From an uncultured Thiotrichaceae bacterium (GTDB lineage: Bacteria > Pseudomonadota > Gammaproteobacteria > Thiotrichales > Thiotrichaceae), in the NCBI GenBank assembly GCA_938038645.1, contig CALHTA010000258.1, positions 1-20,117 on the forward strand: DNA of 20,117 nucleotides, given 5' to 3'. This document shows, piece by piece, positions 1 through 7,608 of the stretch (positions within the stretch are counted from its first letter, which is position 1; the number at the start of each line of letters is the position of its first letter). Position numbers and translations under genes: made by a program. The notes beneath the pieces are model-generated. The model saw nothing but the letters and a program-made list of their open reading frames with translations, did not search any database and was not told the DNA's origin.

Positions 1-40
1 AACTCATTTAATTCGTATGGCTTCTAATGGAGAATATGTC

Positions 41-493
41 ATGAATACAATAGATTTAACCCCACTTTACCGAAATAGCGTTGGCTTTGACCGAATGGCC
101 GCATTGTTAGATAATGCACGCAGAGCGGATTCATCTAGCCAAGGTTATCCACCTTACAATATTGAAGTGATTGAAGATAATCGATACGCAATATCCCTAG
201 CCATTGCTGGGTTTGCGGAAGAAGATTTAGATATTAAGGTTGAAAATGGTGTGCTGACTGTCCGTGGTAAAAAAGCGGAAGAAGGTGATAAAAACTATCT
301 TCATCGTGGTATTGCAAATAGATCATTCGAGCGTAAATTCAACCTCGCTGATTATATTGAGGTAACAAATGCAGACCTTGTAAATGGACTTTTAACCATC
401 AGTTTGTTAAAAGAAATACCTGAGGCGATGAAGCCTAAGAGTATTGCGATTAATCAAGGCAAAATAGAAGATAAGGTTGTGAGAGCAGCCTGA
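41..493 (+). CDS. ibpA: Small heat-shock protein, IbpA/Hsp20 family
   Basis: ATP-independent holdase chaperone of the alpha-crystallin/Hsp20 family, 150 aa. Seen: the N-terminus MNTIDLTPLYRNSVGFDRM matches the start typical of IbpA/IbpB. An alpha-crystallin domain follows at about residues 40-125 (IEVIEDNRYAISLAIAGF, then a GVLTVRGKK strand). A C-terminal I-x-I motif (IAI, about residue 137) is the oligomerisation tail. The ATG at 41 is preferred over an in-frame ATG at 17: GGAG at 29-32 sits 8 nt upstream, and the shorter product starts where IbpA proteins start. A strong terminator follows, so the gene appears monocistronic at its 3' end. Any heat-shock promoter lies outside the window. It is not functionally tied to the glycan locus. 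The choice between IbpA and IbpB is by resemblance only. Confidence 0.93.
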   Translation: MNTIDLTPLYRNSVGFDRMAALLDNARRADSSSQGYPPYNIEVIEDNRYAISLAIAGFAEEDLDIKVENGVLTVRGKKAEEGDKNYLHRGIANRSFERKFNLADYIEVTNADLVNGLLTISLLKEIPEAMKPKSIAINQGKIEDKVVRAA

Positions 494-550
494 CCCAATC
501 TCGCAGAATAACAGTAGCCCCTAAAAGCTAGTTAAACTGCTAGGTAGATA

Positions 551-581
551 GCGTGAATTGGAAACAATTCACGCTTTTTTT
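551..581 (+). terminator. Rho-independent terminator after the Hsp20 gene
   Basis: A perfect 9-bp stem, GCGTGAATT (551-559) and AATTCACGC (566-574), has a 6-nt loop and is followed directly by seven T residues (575-581). It ends the Hsp20 transcript. The remaining 582-687 before the next gene is AT-rich. It contains a TTGACC at 600-605 but no convincing matching -10, so I do not call a promoter there. Confidence 0.92.
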
Positions 582-687
582 ATTTCTTAGACACAAAAAT
601 TGACCAGTTATATAGGTATTTGTGCGCCTATTTAATCGGAGTAGTAATCTTAGTAAAAAAGAAAAAATAACTCCTTAGGAAGTCATT

Positions 688-1689
688 ATGGATCCAGTTT
701 CGCAGGGCGTCTTCGGCGCTGTGTTTGCCCAAACACGAAGCCAAAAGAAAAACTTAGCCAAGGCCGCCGTTATTGGCGCACTTGCCGGTATGGCACCAGA
801 TTTAGATATTGTTCTGCGTTCAACAGACGACCCATTGTTTGCTTTAGAGTTTCATCGGCATTTTACCCATTCTCTAATTTTTATCCCTATCGGCGCGTTT
901 ATTTGTAGCATCGTATTTTATTTTTTATTGGCTAAGCGTTGGGGCTTAAGCTTTGCACAAACTTATGTGTGGAGTCTTTTAGGATTCGCCACACATGGCT
1001 TGCTAGATGCCTGTACTAGTTACGGAACACAGCTGCTCTGGCCATTTACTGACTTTAGAGTCGCTTGGGATTTAATATCAATTGTCGACCCCCTTGTTAC
1101 TATTCCGCTTATTGCTCTTGTCGTTCTAGCCTCACGGCGTAAGGCTAAGAGATACGCTTTCCTAGCCGTGCTGTGGGTCGGACTTTATTTTGGCTTCTCT
1201 TACACTCAGCAACAAAAAGCCTTAGCGGTGGGTTATGCACAAGCGGCAGAGCGTGGCTTAGAGGTCATTAGGTTAGAGGCAAAACCAAGTTTTGGTAATA
1301 TTCGTATCTGGAAACTCATTTACGAGACTGAAGATAAATACCATGTTGATGCGGTAAAGGTTGGTTTTAAAGAACCGGTTTTGTGGAAAGGTGACAGCAT
1401 CAATAAACTTGATATTGACCGGGATTTACCTTGGTTAGATAAGAACTCTCAGCAAGCCAAAGATATTGAACGCTTCCGTTGGTTTTCCAGTGGTTATATC
1501 GCGCTAGATAAAGACAGCCCGTATCGGGTAATGGATGTTAGATACTCATTGTTACCGCAAGAGATTAAACCGCTTTGGGGAATTGTATTATCAAATTCTG
1601 CAGAGTCCGATGAGCACATCACCTATTACAGCGAGCGTGGTGACTCAGTGGCAGCGATAAAGCGTATTTGGGAAATGTTGTCAAAATAG
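688..1689 (+). CDS. YdjM-like membrane-bound metal-dependent hydrolase (PF04307 type)
   Basis: Inner-membrane protein of 333 aa, similar in kind to the LexA-regulated YdjM hydrolase family; its substrate is unknown. Seen: an N-terminal MDPVSQGVFGA start typical of the family, a PDLD motif at 37-40, a HRHFTHS motif at 56-62, and ATHGLLDACTSYG with His103 and Asp107. These His/Asp residues are the expected metal ligands. Hydrophobic segments lie at about 62-83, 93-108, 133-148 and 155-172. A soluble C-terminal half follows, from about 175. AGGA at 677-680 sits 7 nt before the ATG. The CPXCG gene begins 13 nt downstream, so the two are probably co-transcribed. It is most likely outside the glycan locus. 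Confidence 0.85.
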   Translation: MDPVSQGVFGAVFAQTRSQKKNLAKAAVIGALAGMAPDLDIVLRSTDDPLFALEFHRHFTHSLIFIPIGAFICSIVFYFLLAKRWGLSFAQTYVWSLLGFATHGLLDACTSYGTQLLWPFTDFRVAWDLISIVDPLVTIPLIALVVLASRRKAKRYAFLAVLWVGLYFGFSYTQQQKALAVGYAQAAERGLEVIRLEAKPSFGNIRIWKLIYETEDKYHVDAVKVGFKEPVLWKGDSINKLDIDRDLPWLDKNSQQAKDIERFRWFSSGYIALDKDSPYRVMDVRYSLLPQEIKPLWGIVLSNSAESDEHITYYSERGDSVAAIKRIWEMLSK

Positions 1690-1702
1690 AGGGAAAAAAC
1701 CG

Positions 1703-1894
1703 ATGGATGAGCTAGAAACAAGGGATATTGACTGCCCTTATTGTGGTGAAATCATTGAGGTTTATATTGATACTTCTGAATTACCTCAGAAGTATATCGA
1801 GGACTGCCAAGTGTGTTGTAGGCCAATCAACTTCGATGTATCAGAAGATTACGAGGGCGATGTCATTTTGCGTATCAGTCATGAAAATGATTAG
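1703..1894 (+). CDS. CPXCG motif-containing cysteine-rich protein
   Basis: A 63-aa protein of the Cys_rich_CPXCG family (PF14255), common in gammaproteobacteria and without an assigned function. Seen: CPYCGE near residue 11 and CQVCCRP near residue 36. These two Cys pairs could bind Zn. The protein is otherwise acidic. Its Shine-Dalgarno sequence (AGAGGGA, 1688-1694) overlaps the stop codon of the upstream membrane hydrolase, which supports translational linkage. It marks the last general-purpose gene before the glycan genes. Confidence 0.88.
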   Translation: MDELETRDIDCPYCGEIIEVYIDTSELPQKYIEDCQVCCRPINFDVSEDYEGDVILRISHEND

Positions 1895-1954
1895 GTAAGC
1901 CTACGCTCAAAGTTGTGCAATAATATAACTACTCTTAGTTAACTGGGTTAATCT

Positions 1955-4711
1955 GTGAATAAAATAATATCAAATACTAATAAATCACACCGTTTGAAAA
2001 AACAATTTGTAAGACTTTTTGTTTATGCTTCGATGACAGTGTCATTGGCAGCTTGTGGGATAAGCAATAAAAACCTGAGCCCAATTAAGCAGGAGAGTCT
2101 TAAAAAAACATCTCAGCAACAAACCTCACCGCTTAAGTATCATGCGAATTGGCCAAGAATAAAAAGTGCCATTCCTAAAGATGATCAGCTTGAATCGGAA
2201 GTCGCTTCAATTTTGTCTCAGATGACTTTAGAAGAAAAAGTTGGGCAGATGATTCAACCAAGCCTCGACCAAGTGACTCCAGCTGAGGCCAAGAAGTATA
2301 AACTCGGTTCTTTGTTAAATGGTGGAGGGTCTTGGCCCGCCAAGAATAAAAGAGCCAGCGCGGCTCAATGGGCGAGCACTGCTGATTCCTATTGGCTGGC
2401 CTTAAATCAAGCTTACAGTGATCGTGGGTTTAAAATTCCGTTTATGTGGGCGACTGACGCTGTTCACGGCCATAACAACGTATTTGGCGCAACCGTGTTT
2501 CCTCATAACATTGGCCTGGGTGCAGCAAATGATCCAGATCTTATCTACCGTATTGGTCAGGCGACCGCTAGAGAAGTTGCGGCAACAGGCTTAGATTGGA
2601 CCTTTGCTCCAACAGTCGCCGTTCCTCGTGACTATCGCTGGGGCAGGGTATACGAAGGCTACTCGGAAGATCCTGAAATCGTCCATGACTATGCAGGCAA
2701 GATGGTTGATGGTTTACAAGGTGGCGCTAAAGGACTCAAAAGCGATTTGAATGTTATCTCAAACGTTAAACATTGGCTGGGTGATGGTGGAACTAAAAAT
2801 GGGGTTGACCGAGGGGAAACTCATGCTTCGAAAGAAGATCTTATCAATATTCATGCAGCGGGTTATATCTCAGGTTTAGAGGCGGGTGCGCAGGTTGTTA
2901 TGAGTTCTTTCAACTCTTGGCACAGTGACGAAAACTATGACCCTTCTAACAAAGGGGGTTACAACAAAAAGGTCCATGGCAGTAAATACCTAATAACGGA
3001 TGTTTTGAAAGGCACGATGGGTTTTGATGGCATTGTTGTGACTGACTGGAATGGTCATAACGAAATTAATGGATGTACTTCATCCAATTGCGCAGCCGCC
3101 GTAAACGCCGGTAATGACATTTTCATGGTTACTGCCAATAAAGACTGGAAAGCCTTTTATAAGAATGTCATTGCTCAAGTAAATGATGGGACTATTTCAA
3201 TGTCTAGGATTGATGATGCGGTCACTCGGATATTGAGAGTTAAGAAGCGGGCTAATCTTTGGTCAAAACCTAAACCCTCGGGCCGTTCTTTGGCAGGAAA
3301 GCAAAGTGAATTAGGCTCAGCGGTTAATCGTGAGCTGGCTCGTGAAGCCGTTAGAAAATCTTTAGTTTTACTTAAAAACAACAGTAATGCGTTACCACTT
3401 AAGCCAAGTCAAAAAATCTATTTGGCAGGCAGCGCGGCGAATAATATTGGTAAACAAACGGGTGGTTGGACGTTAACCTGGCAAGGAACAAAAAACACGC
3501 TCAAGGATTTTCCGGGTGCAACGACCCTGAAATTGGCGCTTGAGCAGCACATCGGTAGTGATAATGTCATTACCGATTTCAGCAAAGTCGATGCTAATAC
3601 GATAGCGGTTGTTGCTATTGGTGAAGACCCTTACGCTGAGTTTTCAGGCGACATCAAAACGCATCAAACGCTTAACTTTGCATCGCTTAAAAAGTCTTAT
3701 GCTGCCGATTTAAAAACAATTAAAGCGGCAAAAGCGGCTGGAATGACCGTTGTCACCGTCTTTTTCTCTGGTCGTCCGATGTATATTAATGAAGGAATCA
3801 ATCAATCCGACGCCTTTATAGCGGCTTGGTTGCCAGGTACTGAAGCAACAGGGATTGTTGATAATTTATATCAGCGTAATGGTGCTGACTTTACAGGGCG
3901 TTTGTCATACAGCTGGCCTAACAAAGCGTGCTCTGCTGCGATTAACCGAAGCCCTCGGCTTATACAGGGATATAACACACCAGAGTACGAACAAGATATT
4001 GATGGTGAAGACAAGCCACTGTTTGACTATGGCTACGGGTTATCTTATGCAGATAAAGACGATAGAGCCGAACTTGATACACTGACTTTAGATGAACGCA
4101 AACACGGTTGCGGTCAATCAGCTGCTGAAACTGATCCAACGGCTTTGGAAATCTATGGAAAAAAATCTGCGGATGATTTTCAACTTCGCATTTCAGGATC
4201 AAAAAATAAATGGAAGCCTATTTCTATTCCTGCAGCTGACGAATTAATAAATCAAGGCGATGTTCAGGCTACCTCGATCAATTATCAAGGGCAGTATGAT
4301 GCAGTGAATGTGAAATTCACAGGTGGAGATTTGGCTCAGGTTTATATGCAAACGAAAGACTATCAAGGCCAGAATAAGACGGCTTATGAATATGCTGATT
4401 CAACCTTACAGTTTGATATTCGTATGAAGCAATCTCCAACACAGCCTATGAAACTATCACAACATTGCGTGTGGCCATGCCATGCTGACATTGTAATTAA
4501 TGATCATCTGCCAAAAGCGGGCTCAGGGTGGAAAACAATTAAAGTGCCAGCCAAATGTTTTGTTGAAAAGGGCATGAAATATAGCTCGGTGAACACTCCT
4601 TTGTTGTTTTCATTGAAAGGAAAAGCTGAGTTTGATCTGGGTAACGTCCGTTTGGTATCAAAAGGAGTTGATGCGGCAGCTGACGCATTGAAATGTGCTG
4701 ATTTAAAGTAG
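1955..4711 (+). CDS. GH3 exo-beta-glucanase/beta-glucosidase lipoprotein, ExoP-like
   Basis: Retaining GH3 enzyme of 918 aa, expected to release glucose from the non-reducing ends of beta-1,3/1,4-glucans or their oligosaccharides. Seen: a lipobox LAAC with Cys34, so a lipoprotein. The GH3 N-terminal TIM barrel spans about 75-440, with the Lys272-His273 pair in VKHWLGDGG and the nucleophile Asp364 in VVTDWNG. The GH3 C-terminal domain spans about 465-710, with candidate acid/base Glu562 in GEDPYAEFSGD, equivalent to the plant ExoI site. An extra C-terminal beta domain at about 730-918 matches the position of the C-terminal domain of Pseudoalteromonas ExoP. The start is GTG at 1955, with only a weak GGG upstream. 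The resulting n-region is long, so the exact start is less certain. The GH26-like gene starts 40 nt downstream with no terminator between them, which suggests an operon. Confidence 0.92.
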   Translation: MNKIISNTNKSHRLKKQFVRLFVYASMTVSLAACGISNKNLSPIKQESLKKTSQQQTSPLKYHANWPRIKSAIPKDDQLESEVASILSQMTLEEKVGQMIQPSLDQVTPAEAKKYKLGSLLNGGGSWPAKNKRASAAQWASTADSYWLALNQAYSDRGFKIPFMWATDAVHGHNNVFGATVFPHNIGLGAANDPDLIYRIGQATAREVAATGLDWTFAPTVAVPRDYRWGRVYEGYSEDPEIVHDYAGKMVDGLQGGAKGLKSDLNVISNVKHWLGDGGTKNGVDRGETHASKEDLINIHAAGYISGLEAGAQVVMSSFNSWHSDENYDPSNKGGYNKKVHGSKYLITDVLKGTMGFDGIVVTDWNGHNEINGCTSSNCAAAVNAGNDIFMVTANKDWKAFYKNVIAQVNDGTISMSRIDDAVTRILRVKKRANLWSKPKPSGRSLAGKQSELGSAVNRELAREAVRKSLVLLKNNSNALPLKPSQKIYLAGSAANNIGKQTGGWTLTWQGTKNTLKDFPGATTLKLALEQHIGSDNVITDFSKVDANTIAVVAIGEDPYAEFSGDIKTHQTLNFASLKKSYAADLKTIKAAKAAGMTVVTVFFSGRPMYINEGINQSDAFIAAWLPGTEATGIVDNLYQRNGADFTGRLSYSWPNKACSAAINRSPRLIQGYNTPEYEQDIDGEDKPLFDYGYGLSYADKDDRAELDTLTLDERKHGCGQSAAETDPTALEIYGKKSADDFQLRISGSKNKWKPISIPAADELINQGDVQATSINYQGQYDAVNVKFTGGDLAQVYMQTKDYQGQNKTAYEYADSTLQFDIRMKQSPTQPMKLSQHCVWPCHADIVINDHLPKAGSGWKTIKVPAKCFVEKGMKYSSVNTPLLFSLKGKAEFDLGNVRLVSKGVDAAADALKCADLK

Positions 4712-4751
4712 GTAAACAGCGCTTTTTTGAATAAAAGTTAAGAGAGACAAT

Positions 4752-5939
4752 ATGAATTCACAATCGTTTTGTATATTGATTCTGCTTGTTTCTCTTGGCA
4801 CCGTTGGGTGTGGAGGTGCTGAAGTGAAGAGCGTTAGCGCCTCCAGGCCAACTACGTTAAGTTCTGAAAAGCCCATCGCTGGAAAGAAGGTAAAGCTCTT
4901 TATAGGTCAGGATTTAAACTCTATTAGAGGCTATGTTAAATCTGGCCAATTTCCACAACCATCAGGTGTAACAACCTATCTCTCTTTTTATAGTTTATTA
5001 AGCAGTAACCATCCTTCCTACGGTGGTTTAGGTTTAGATAATCGAGGTTATCCAACGAATAATGCGGTTGATTGGGGAGCAGGGTCTTTAAATGCTTATT
5101 CATTAGCCAAAGAATATCCAAAATCTGCTATTATCATTGGCTTAAACATAGCGGAAGGGAACCAGTCAGCAGTTTGGGTTGAGGGTGGTCTAAGGTCTAT
5201 TGCGCAAGGCAAGTACGATCGTGAAATTAATAAATTAGCAGTATTTTTTAAGTCGACAAAGAATCCAATCTATCTGAGGATTGGCTATGAGTTTGATGGT
5301 GTTTGGAACAAGGGGTATGAAAACACACGCGATTTTATTAGCGCTTACCAACATATTGTAAAAGTCTTACGAGCTAGGCAGGTTAAAAACGTTGCGTATG
5401 TTTGGCAAGCTAGTGCCTCACCTATCGACGATATAATCGAGTTGAAACGAGAAAATATTAGCAAGTGGTATCCTGGCGATAACTATGTTGACTGGGTGGG
5501 TTTTTCTTGGTTTTTGCCACCTGATAAGTCTGTAAAAGGTGCAGCTACACAAAGACAGTTAGCAAATGAAGTGATTCAATTTGCAAGATCAAAGCGAAAA
5601 CCTGTAATGATCGCTGAGGCATCACCGCAAGGTTATGATCTTGGGAAGATGTCAAAGTCAAATATTTCACCATTATGGGATGGTATTGCTGGAAAAAATT
5701 CGAAACGAGTGAATGAGGAAAAAATATGGAGTGAGTGGTATAAACCATTCTTTAGTTTTATCAGAAACAACAAGGATGCTGTGAAAGCAGTTTCCTACAT
5801 TAATGCTGATTGGGATAATCAAGCACTATGGGCTGTACCTTATCAAAACGGTTACTGGGGAGACTCCCGAGTGCAAGCTAATACTGAAATCCGTAAGAAG
5901 TGGCTTTCTGAAATTGGCGATAAATCCTTTTGGGATTAG
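4752..5939 (+). CDS. GH26-like clan GH-A glycosidase, probable lipoprotein
   Basis: A 395-aa TIM-barrel glycosidase. Seen: an N-terminal hydrophobic segment ending TVGC (Cys20), a slightly non-standard lipobox because Thr occupies -3. A candidate acid/base Glu180 lies in YLRIGYEFDGVW and a candidate nucleophile Glu289 in KPVMIAEASPQ. The 109-residue Glu-Glu spacing and the RIGYEF context are those of GH26, where Cellvibrio Man26A uses E212 and E320. Known GH26 activities include beta-mannanase, lichenase (beta-1,3-1,4-glucanase) and beta-1,3-xylanase. Given the beta-glucan neighbours, a glucanase is the better guess (inference). AAGAGAG about 6 nt before the ATG is the ribosome site. It lies 40 nt after the GH3 gene, and its 3' end is 19 nt from the convergent regulator. 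No bidirectional terminator is visible between those two. Confidence 0.75.
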   Translation: MNSQSFCILILLVSLGTVGCGGAEVKSVSASRPTTLSSEKPIAGKKVKLFIGQDLNSIRGYVKSGQFPQPSGVTTYLSFYSLLSSNHPSYGGLGLDNRGYPTNNAVDWGAGSLNAYSLAKEYPKSAIIIGLNIAEGNQSAVWVEGGLRSIAQGKYDREINKLAVFFKSTKNPIYLRIGYEFDGVWNKGYENTRDFISAYQHIVKVLRARQVKNVAYVWQASASPIDDIIELKRENISKWYPGDNYVDWVGFSWFLPPDKSVKGAATQRQLANEVIQFARSKRKPVMIAEASPQGYDLGKMSKSNISPLWDGIAGKNSKRVNEEKIWSEWYKPFFSFIRNNKDAVKAVSYINADWDNQALWAVPYQNGYWGDSRVQANTEIRKKWLSEIGDKSFWD

Positions 5940-5958
5940 TGATGGCTATTATCAGCGT

Positions 5959-7029
5959 TTAAGCCGCAACTGATTGCTTTTTCGCATCTGTGCAACTGCC
6001 TCTTTTAATCAGATGTGCTGGAAGCGCAATGTGCTGATGCTCGATAGATTCACCATCAATCAGGCCTTTTAAAATTGAAAATGAATGCTTTGCAATTTCA
6101 TCAATTGGCGCAGCAATGGTGGTAAGCGCTGGAACGATTTGGGAAGCAACTTCGATATTGTCGAATCCAATAATGCTAATATCTTTAGGGATATTTAAGC
6201 CCTCTTGGCTAAAGCGCTGTATGGCACCCAAAGCCATTGAGTCATTAGCACAGATCAAAGCGGTTGGAAGATTATTTAATGTCAGAAAATACTCGGCGCC
6301 GAGTATACCGGCCTCGTATGAGTAGTTACCTCGGAAAACTAAACTTTCATCTAGAGGGAGATTATTCTTACTCAATCCATGCTGGTAACCTGCGTAACGA
6401 CTCTTACCAATATCCGAATCTTCTAAACCCGTCATGAAGCCGATTCTGGTGTGGCCCAAAGAACAGGTGTAATCAACGGATTCTACATCGGCGTTGAAGT
6501 TGTCGATGATGACGGAAGGTATTGTTTTATCCGCCGCAGAGTTGTCGATGACAACGATGGGTACAGATTGTTTAATTTTGAGAATAATGCTTTCACAGCG
6601 AGGAAAACAGGTAGCAATAACACCGTCGACCTTTTTTAACGTTCTGCTAAGGCTGTCTACATCGTTGTCGGAGAAGTAAACAACGGAATAACCACCTTTA
6701 GCCGCGACTTTTTCAATAGCATTAAAAATCAGAGAATAGTACGGGCTTGAAATACCAGCAATCATGCTCGAATCTAGGAAGTAGCCTATGGTCATGTTTT
6801 TGCGACGTTGAACACTTTTGTGATTAACAAAGGTTCCTTTGGTAGGTACTTTATAAAGTACACCTTGATTAACAAGATTTTCAATAGACTTACGAATCGT
6901 CATATATGAGACGCCCAGCTGCAGTGCCAACGTTCTTTCGCCTGGCAGCTTGTCAACAAGTTGCTTATTCTTGATGGCCAATTTTATGTGGTTCTCAACA
7001 AGAATGTATTTTGGTGTCGGATCGCTCAT
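5959..7029 (-). CDS. Transcriptional regulator, GntR DNA-binding domain plus LacI-type sensor
   Basis: A 356-aa regulator with the AraR-like architecture. Seen: an N-terminal GntR winged helix at about residues 6-72 (LPGERTLALQLGVSYMTIRK is the helix-turn-helix core, followed by the wing GVLYKVPTKGTFV). A LacI/GalR-type periplasmic-binding-protein-like sensor follows from about residue 78 to 345, with TIGYFLD, ICANDSMALGA and ISIIGFDNIEVAS as recognisable strands. The sensor should bind a sugar inducer, by inference an oligosaccharide or glucose derivative from this locus. It is transcribed divergently from the repeat lipoprotein. A variant of the palindrome found at two other locus promoters lies 150 bp upstream of its start, which suggests autoregulation. 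The Shine-Dalgarno GAGGG lies rather far (14 nt) from the ATG, but the start agrees with the domain boundary. Confidence 0.9.
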   Translation of the reverse strand: MSDPTPKYILVENHIKLAIKNKQLVDKLPGERTLALQLGVSYMTIRKSIENLVNQGVLYKVPTKGTFVNHKSVQRRKNMTIGYFLDSSMIAGISSPYYSLIFNAIEKVAAKGGYSVVYFSDNDVDSLSRTLKKVDGVIATCFPRCESIILKIKQSVPIVVIDNSAADKTIPSVIIDNFNADVESVDYTCSLGHTRIGFMTGLEDSDIGKSRYAGYQHGLSKNNLPLDESLVFRGNYSYEAGILGAEYFLTLNNLPTALICANDSMALGAIQRFSQEGLNIPKDISIIGFDNIEVASQIVPALTTIAAPIDEIAKHSFSILKGLIDGESIEHQHIALPAHLIKRGSCTDAKKQSVAA

Positions 7030-7099
7030 TATTTAATCTATTACCCTCTACGTAATTCCCCTTCTATTATTATTGTTTTTAGTTGTACTAAACAAGCCT

Positions 7100-7128
7100 T
7101 ATATAAAACCAGTTATTTTCTGTCTCAC
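7100..7128 (-). promoter_or_regulatory. Candidate sigma70 promoter for the regulator gene
   Basis: Read on the minus strand, GTGAGA (7128-7123; 4/6 match to -35) is followed by a 17-nt spacer and TATATA (7105-7100; 4/6 match to -10). This would give a leader of roughly 60-65 nt. It is a visual match only; another promoter further upstream is possible. Confidence 0.4.
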
Positions 7129-7147
7129 AGCTTAAGCTGCTGTAGCA
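7128..7147. promoter_or_regulatory. Overlapping palindromes upstream of the regulator promoter
   Basis: CAGCTTAAGCTG (7128-7139) is a perfect 12-bp palindrome that abuts the candidate -35. It overlaps TGCTGTAGCA (7138-7147), which keeps the TGCT and AGCA half-sites of the locus operator with a shorter centre. They may be extra regulator contacts or sites for a second factor. Confidence 0.4.
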
Positions 7148-7181
7148 TCTCCATGCGATAGCATAAGATTAGTAGAGTTAC

Positions 7182-7193
7182 TGCTACATAGCA
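7182..7193. promoter_or_regulatory. Candidate operator, copy 1 (TGCTACATAGCA)
   Basis: A 12-bp near-perfect inverted repeat that differs at one base from the perfect TGCTATATAGCA at 7469-7480. It lies 150 bp upstream of the divergent regulator gene and is probably an autoregulatory site for the GntR/LacI protein (inference). Confidence 0.6.
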
Positions 7194-7437
7194 AATTTTG
7201 TCAGGACTAAAAATTCCCACAAATTGGCTCGATGTGTGTTTTTGCAAATTTTTTCAACCCTATTCGTACAGATATCTTTAAATTGAAATTGTTAAATATA
7301 TTATATTTATTAGTGGGTTAAGGGCTTTTTTAGATTTTCTTAATATGGAGAATATTTAAATAAGAAAATAAATATGAGTAATTTGATAATCTCTAGTTTT
7401 TCTTTGTAATAGCGTAATTCACCAAAGTTGAGAATTC

Positions 7438-7466
7438 TTGACTTGGGTTTTTCTGCATGATAAAAA
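7438..7466 (+). promoter_or_regulatory. Candidate sigma70 promoter for the repeat lipoprotein
   Basis: TTGACT (7438-7443; 5/6 match to -35) is followed by 17 nt and TAAAAA (7461-7466). The bases TGA immediately before the hexamer form an extended -10. The start point would fall near 7473, inside the operator palindrome at 7469-7480, a layout suited to repression. Confidence 0.55.
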
Positions 7467-7468
7467 GA

Positions 7469-7480
7469 TGCTATATAGCA
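7469..7480. promoter_or_regulatory. Candidate operator, copy 2 (TGCTATATAGCA, perfect palindrome)
   Basis: A perfect 12-bp palindrome placed at the predicted transcription start of the repeat-lipoprotein gene. Close variants lie upstream of the regulator (7182-7193) and the GH/barrel gene (12573-12584). The shared sequence and promoter-proximal positions argue for a common regulator, most simply the product of the gene at 5959-7029. Confidence 0.65.
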
Positions 7481-7558
7481 ATATATGCAGATCTCGTTAA
7501 ATTTTCAAAGTGTTAGTTATAGGGGATAGCCTTGATCACAACGATGTCGAACTGGCTC

Positions 7559-7580
7559 AATTTAAGTAGATTCTTAAATT
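7559..7580 (+). promoter_or_regulatory. Leader hairpin before the repeat lipoprotein
   Basis: AATTTAAG (7559-7566) and CTTAAATT (7573-7580) form a perfect 8-bp stem with a 6-nt loop. It ends 16 nt before the GGAG ribosome site (7597-7600). With the predicted start near 7473, the leader would be about 135 nt. The hairpin may influence mRNA stability or translation; it has no T tail and is not a terminator. Confidence 0.4.
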
Positions 7581-7608
7581 ACGAATGCAAAAAAATGGAG
7601 AAAATCAT

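Larger units (their letters stand above)
7030..7608. other. 579-bp AT-rich divergent regulatory region
   Basis: No credible gene is visible between the regulator and the repeat lipoprotein. The stretch holds a candidate regulator promoter, a cluster of palindromes at 7128-7193, an AT-rich spacer (about 7200-7430) in which I see no defined element, a sigma70-like promoter at 7438-7466, a perfect operator palindrome at 7469-7480, and an 8-bp leader hairpin at 7559-7580 just before the ribosome site. Confidence 0.8.

Noticed and set aside
538..553. TGCTAGGTAGATAGCG resembling the locus operator near the Hsp20 terminator
   Set aside because: The half-sites are spaced four bases further apart than in the three good copies, it lies downstream of a coding gene, and it partly overlaps the terminator stem.
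1913..1941. TTGTGC/TAGTTA as a promoter for the GH3 gene
   Set aside because: The match to both boxes is weak and the implied start lies only a few bases from the GTG start codon. A promoter is needed nearby but I cannot place it.
4720..4731. AGCGCT followed by T residues between the GH3 and GH26-like genes as a terminator
   Set aside because: The stem would be only three base pairs with no loop; the genes more likely form one transcript.
5940..5958. Bidirectional terminator between the convergent GH26-like and regulator genes
   Set aside because: No stem longer than a few base pairs can be formed in this 19-bp gap.
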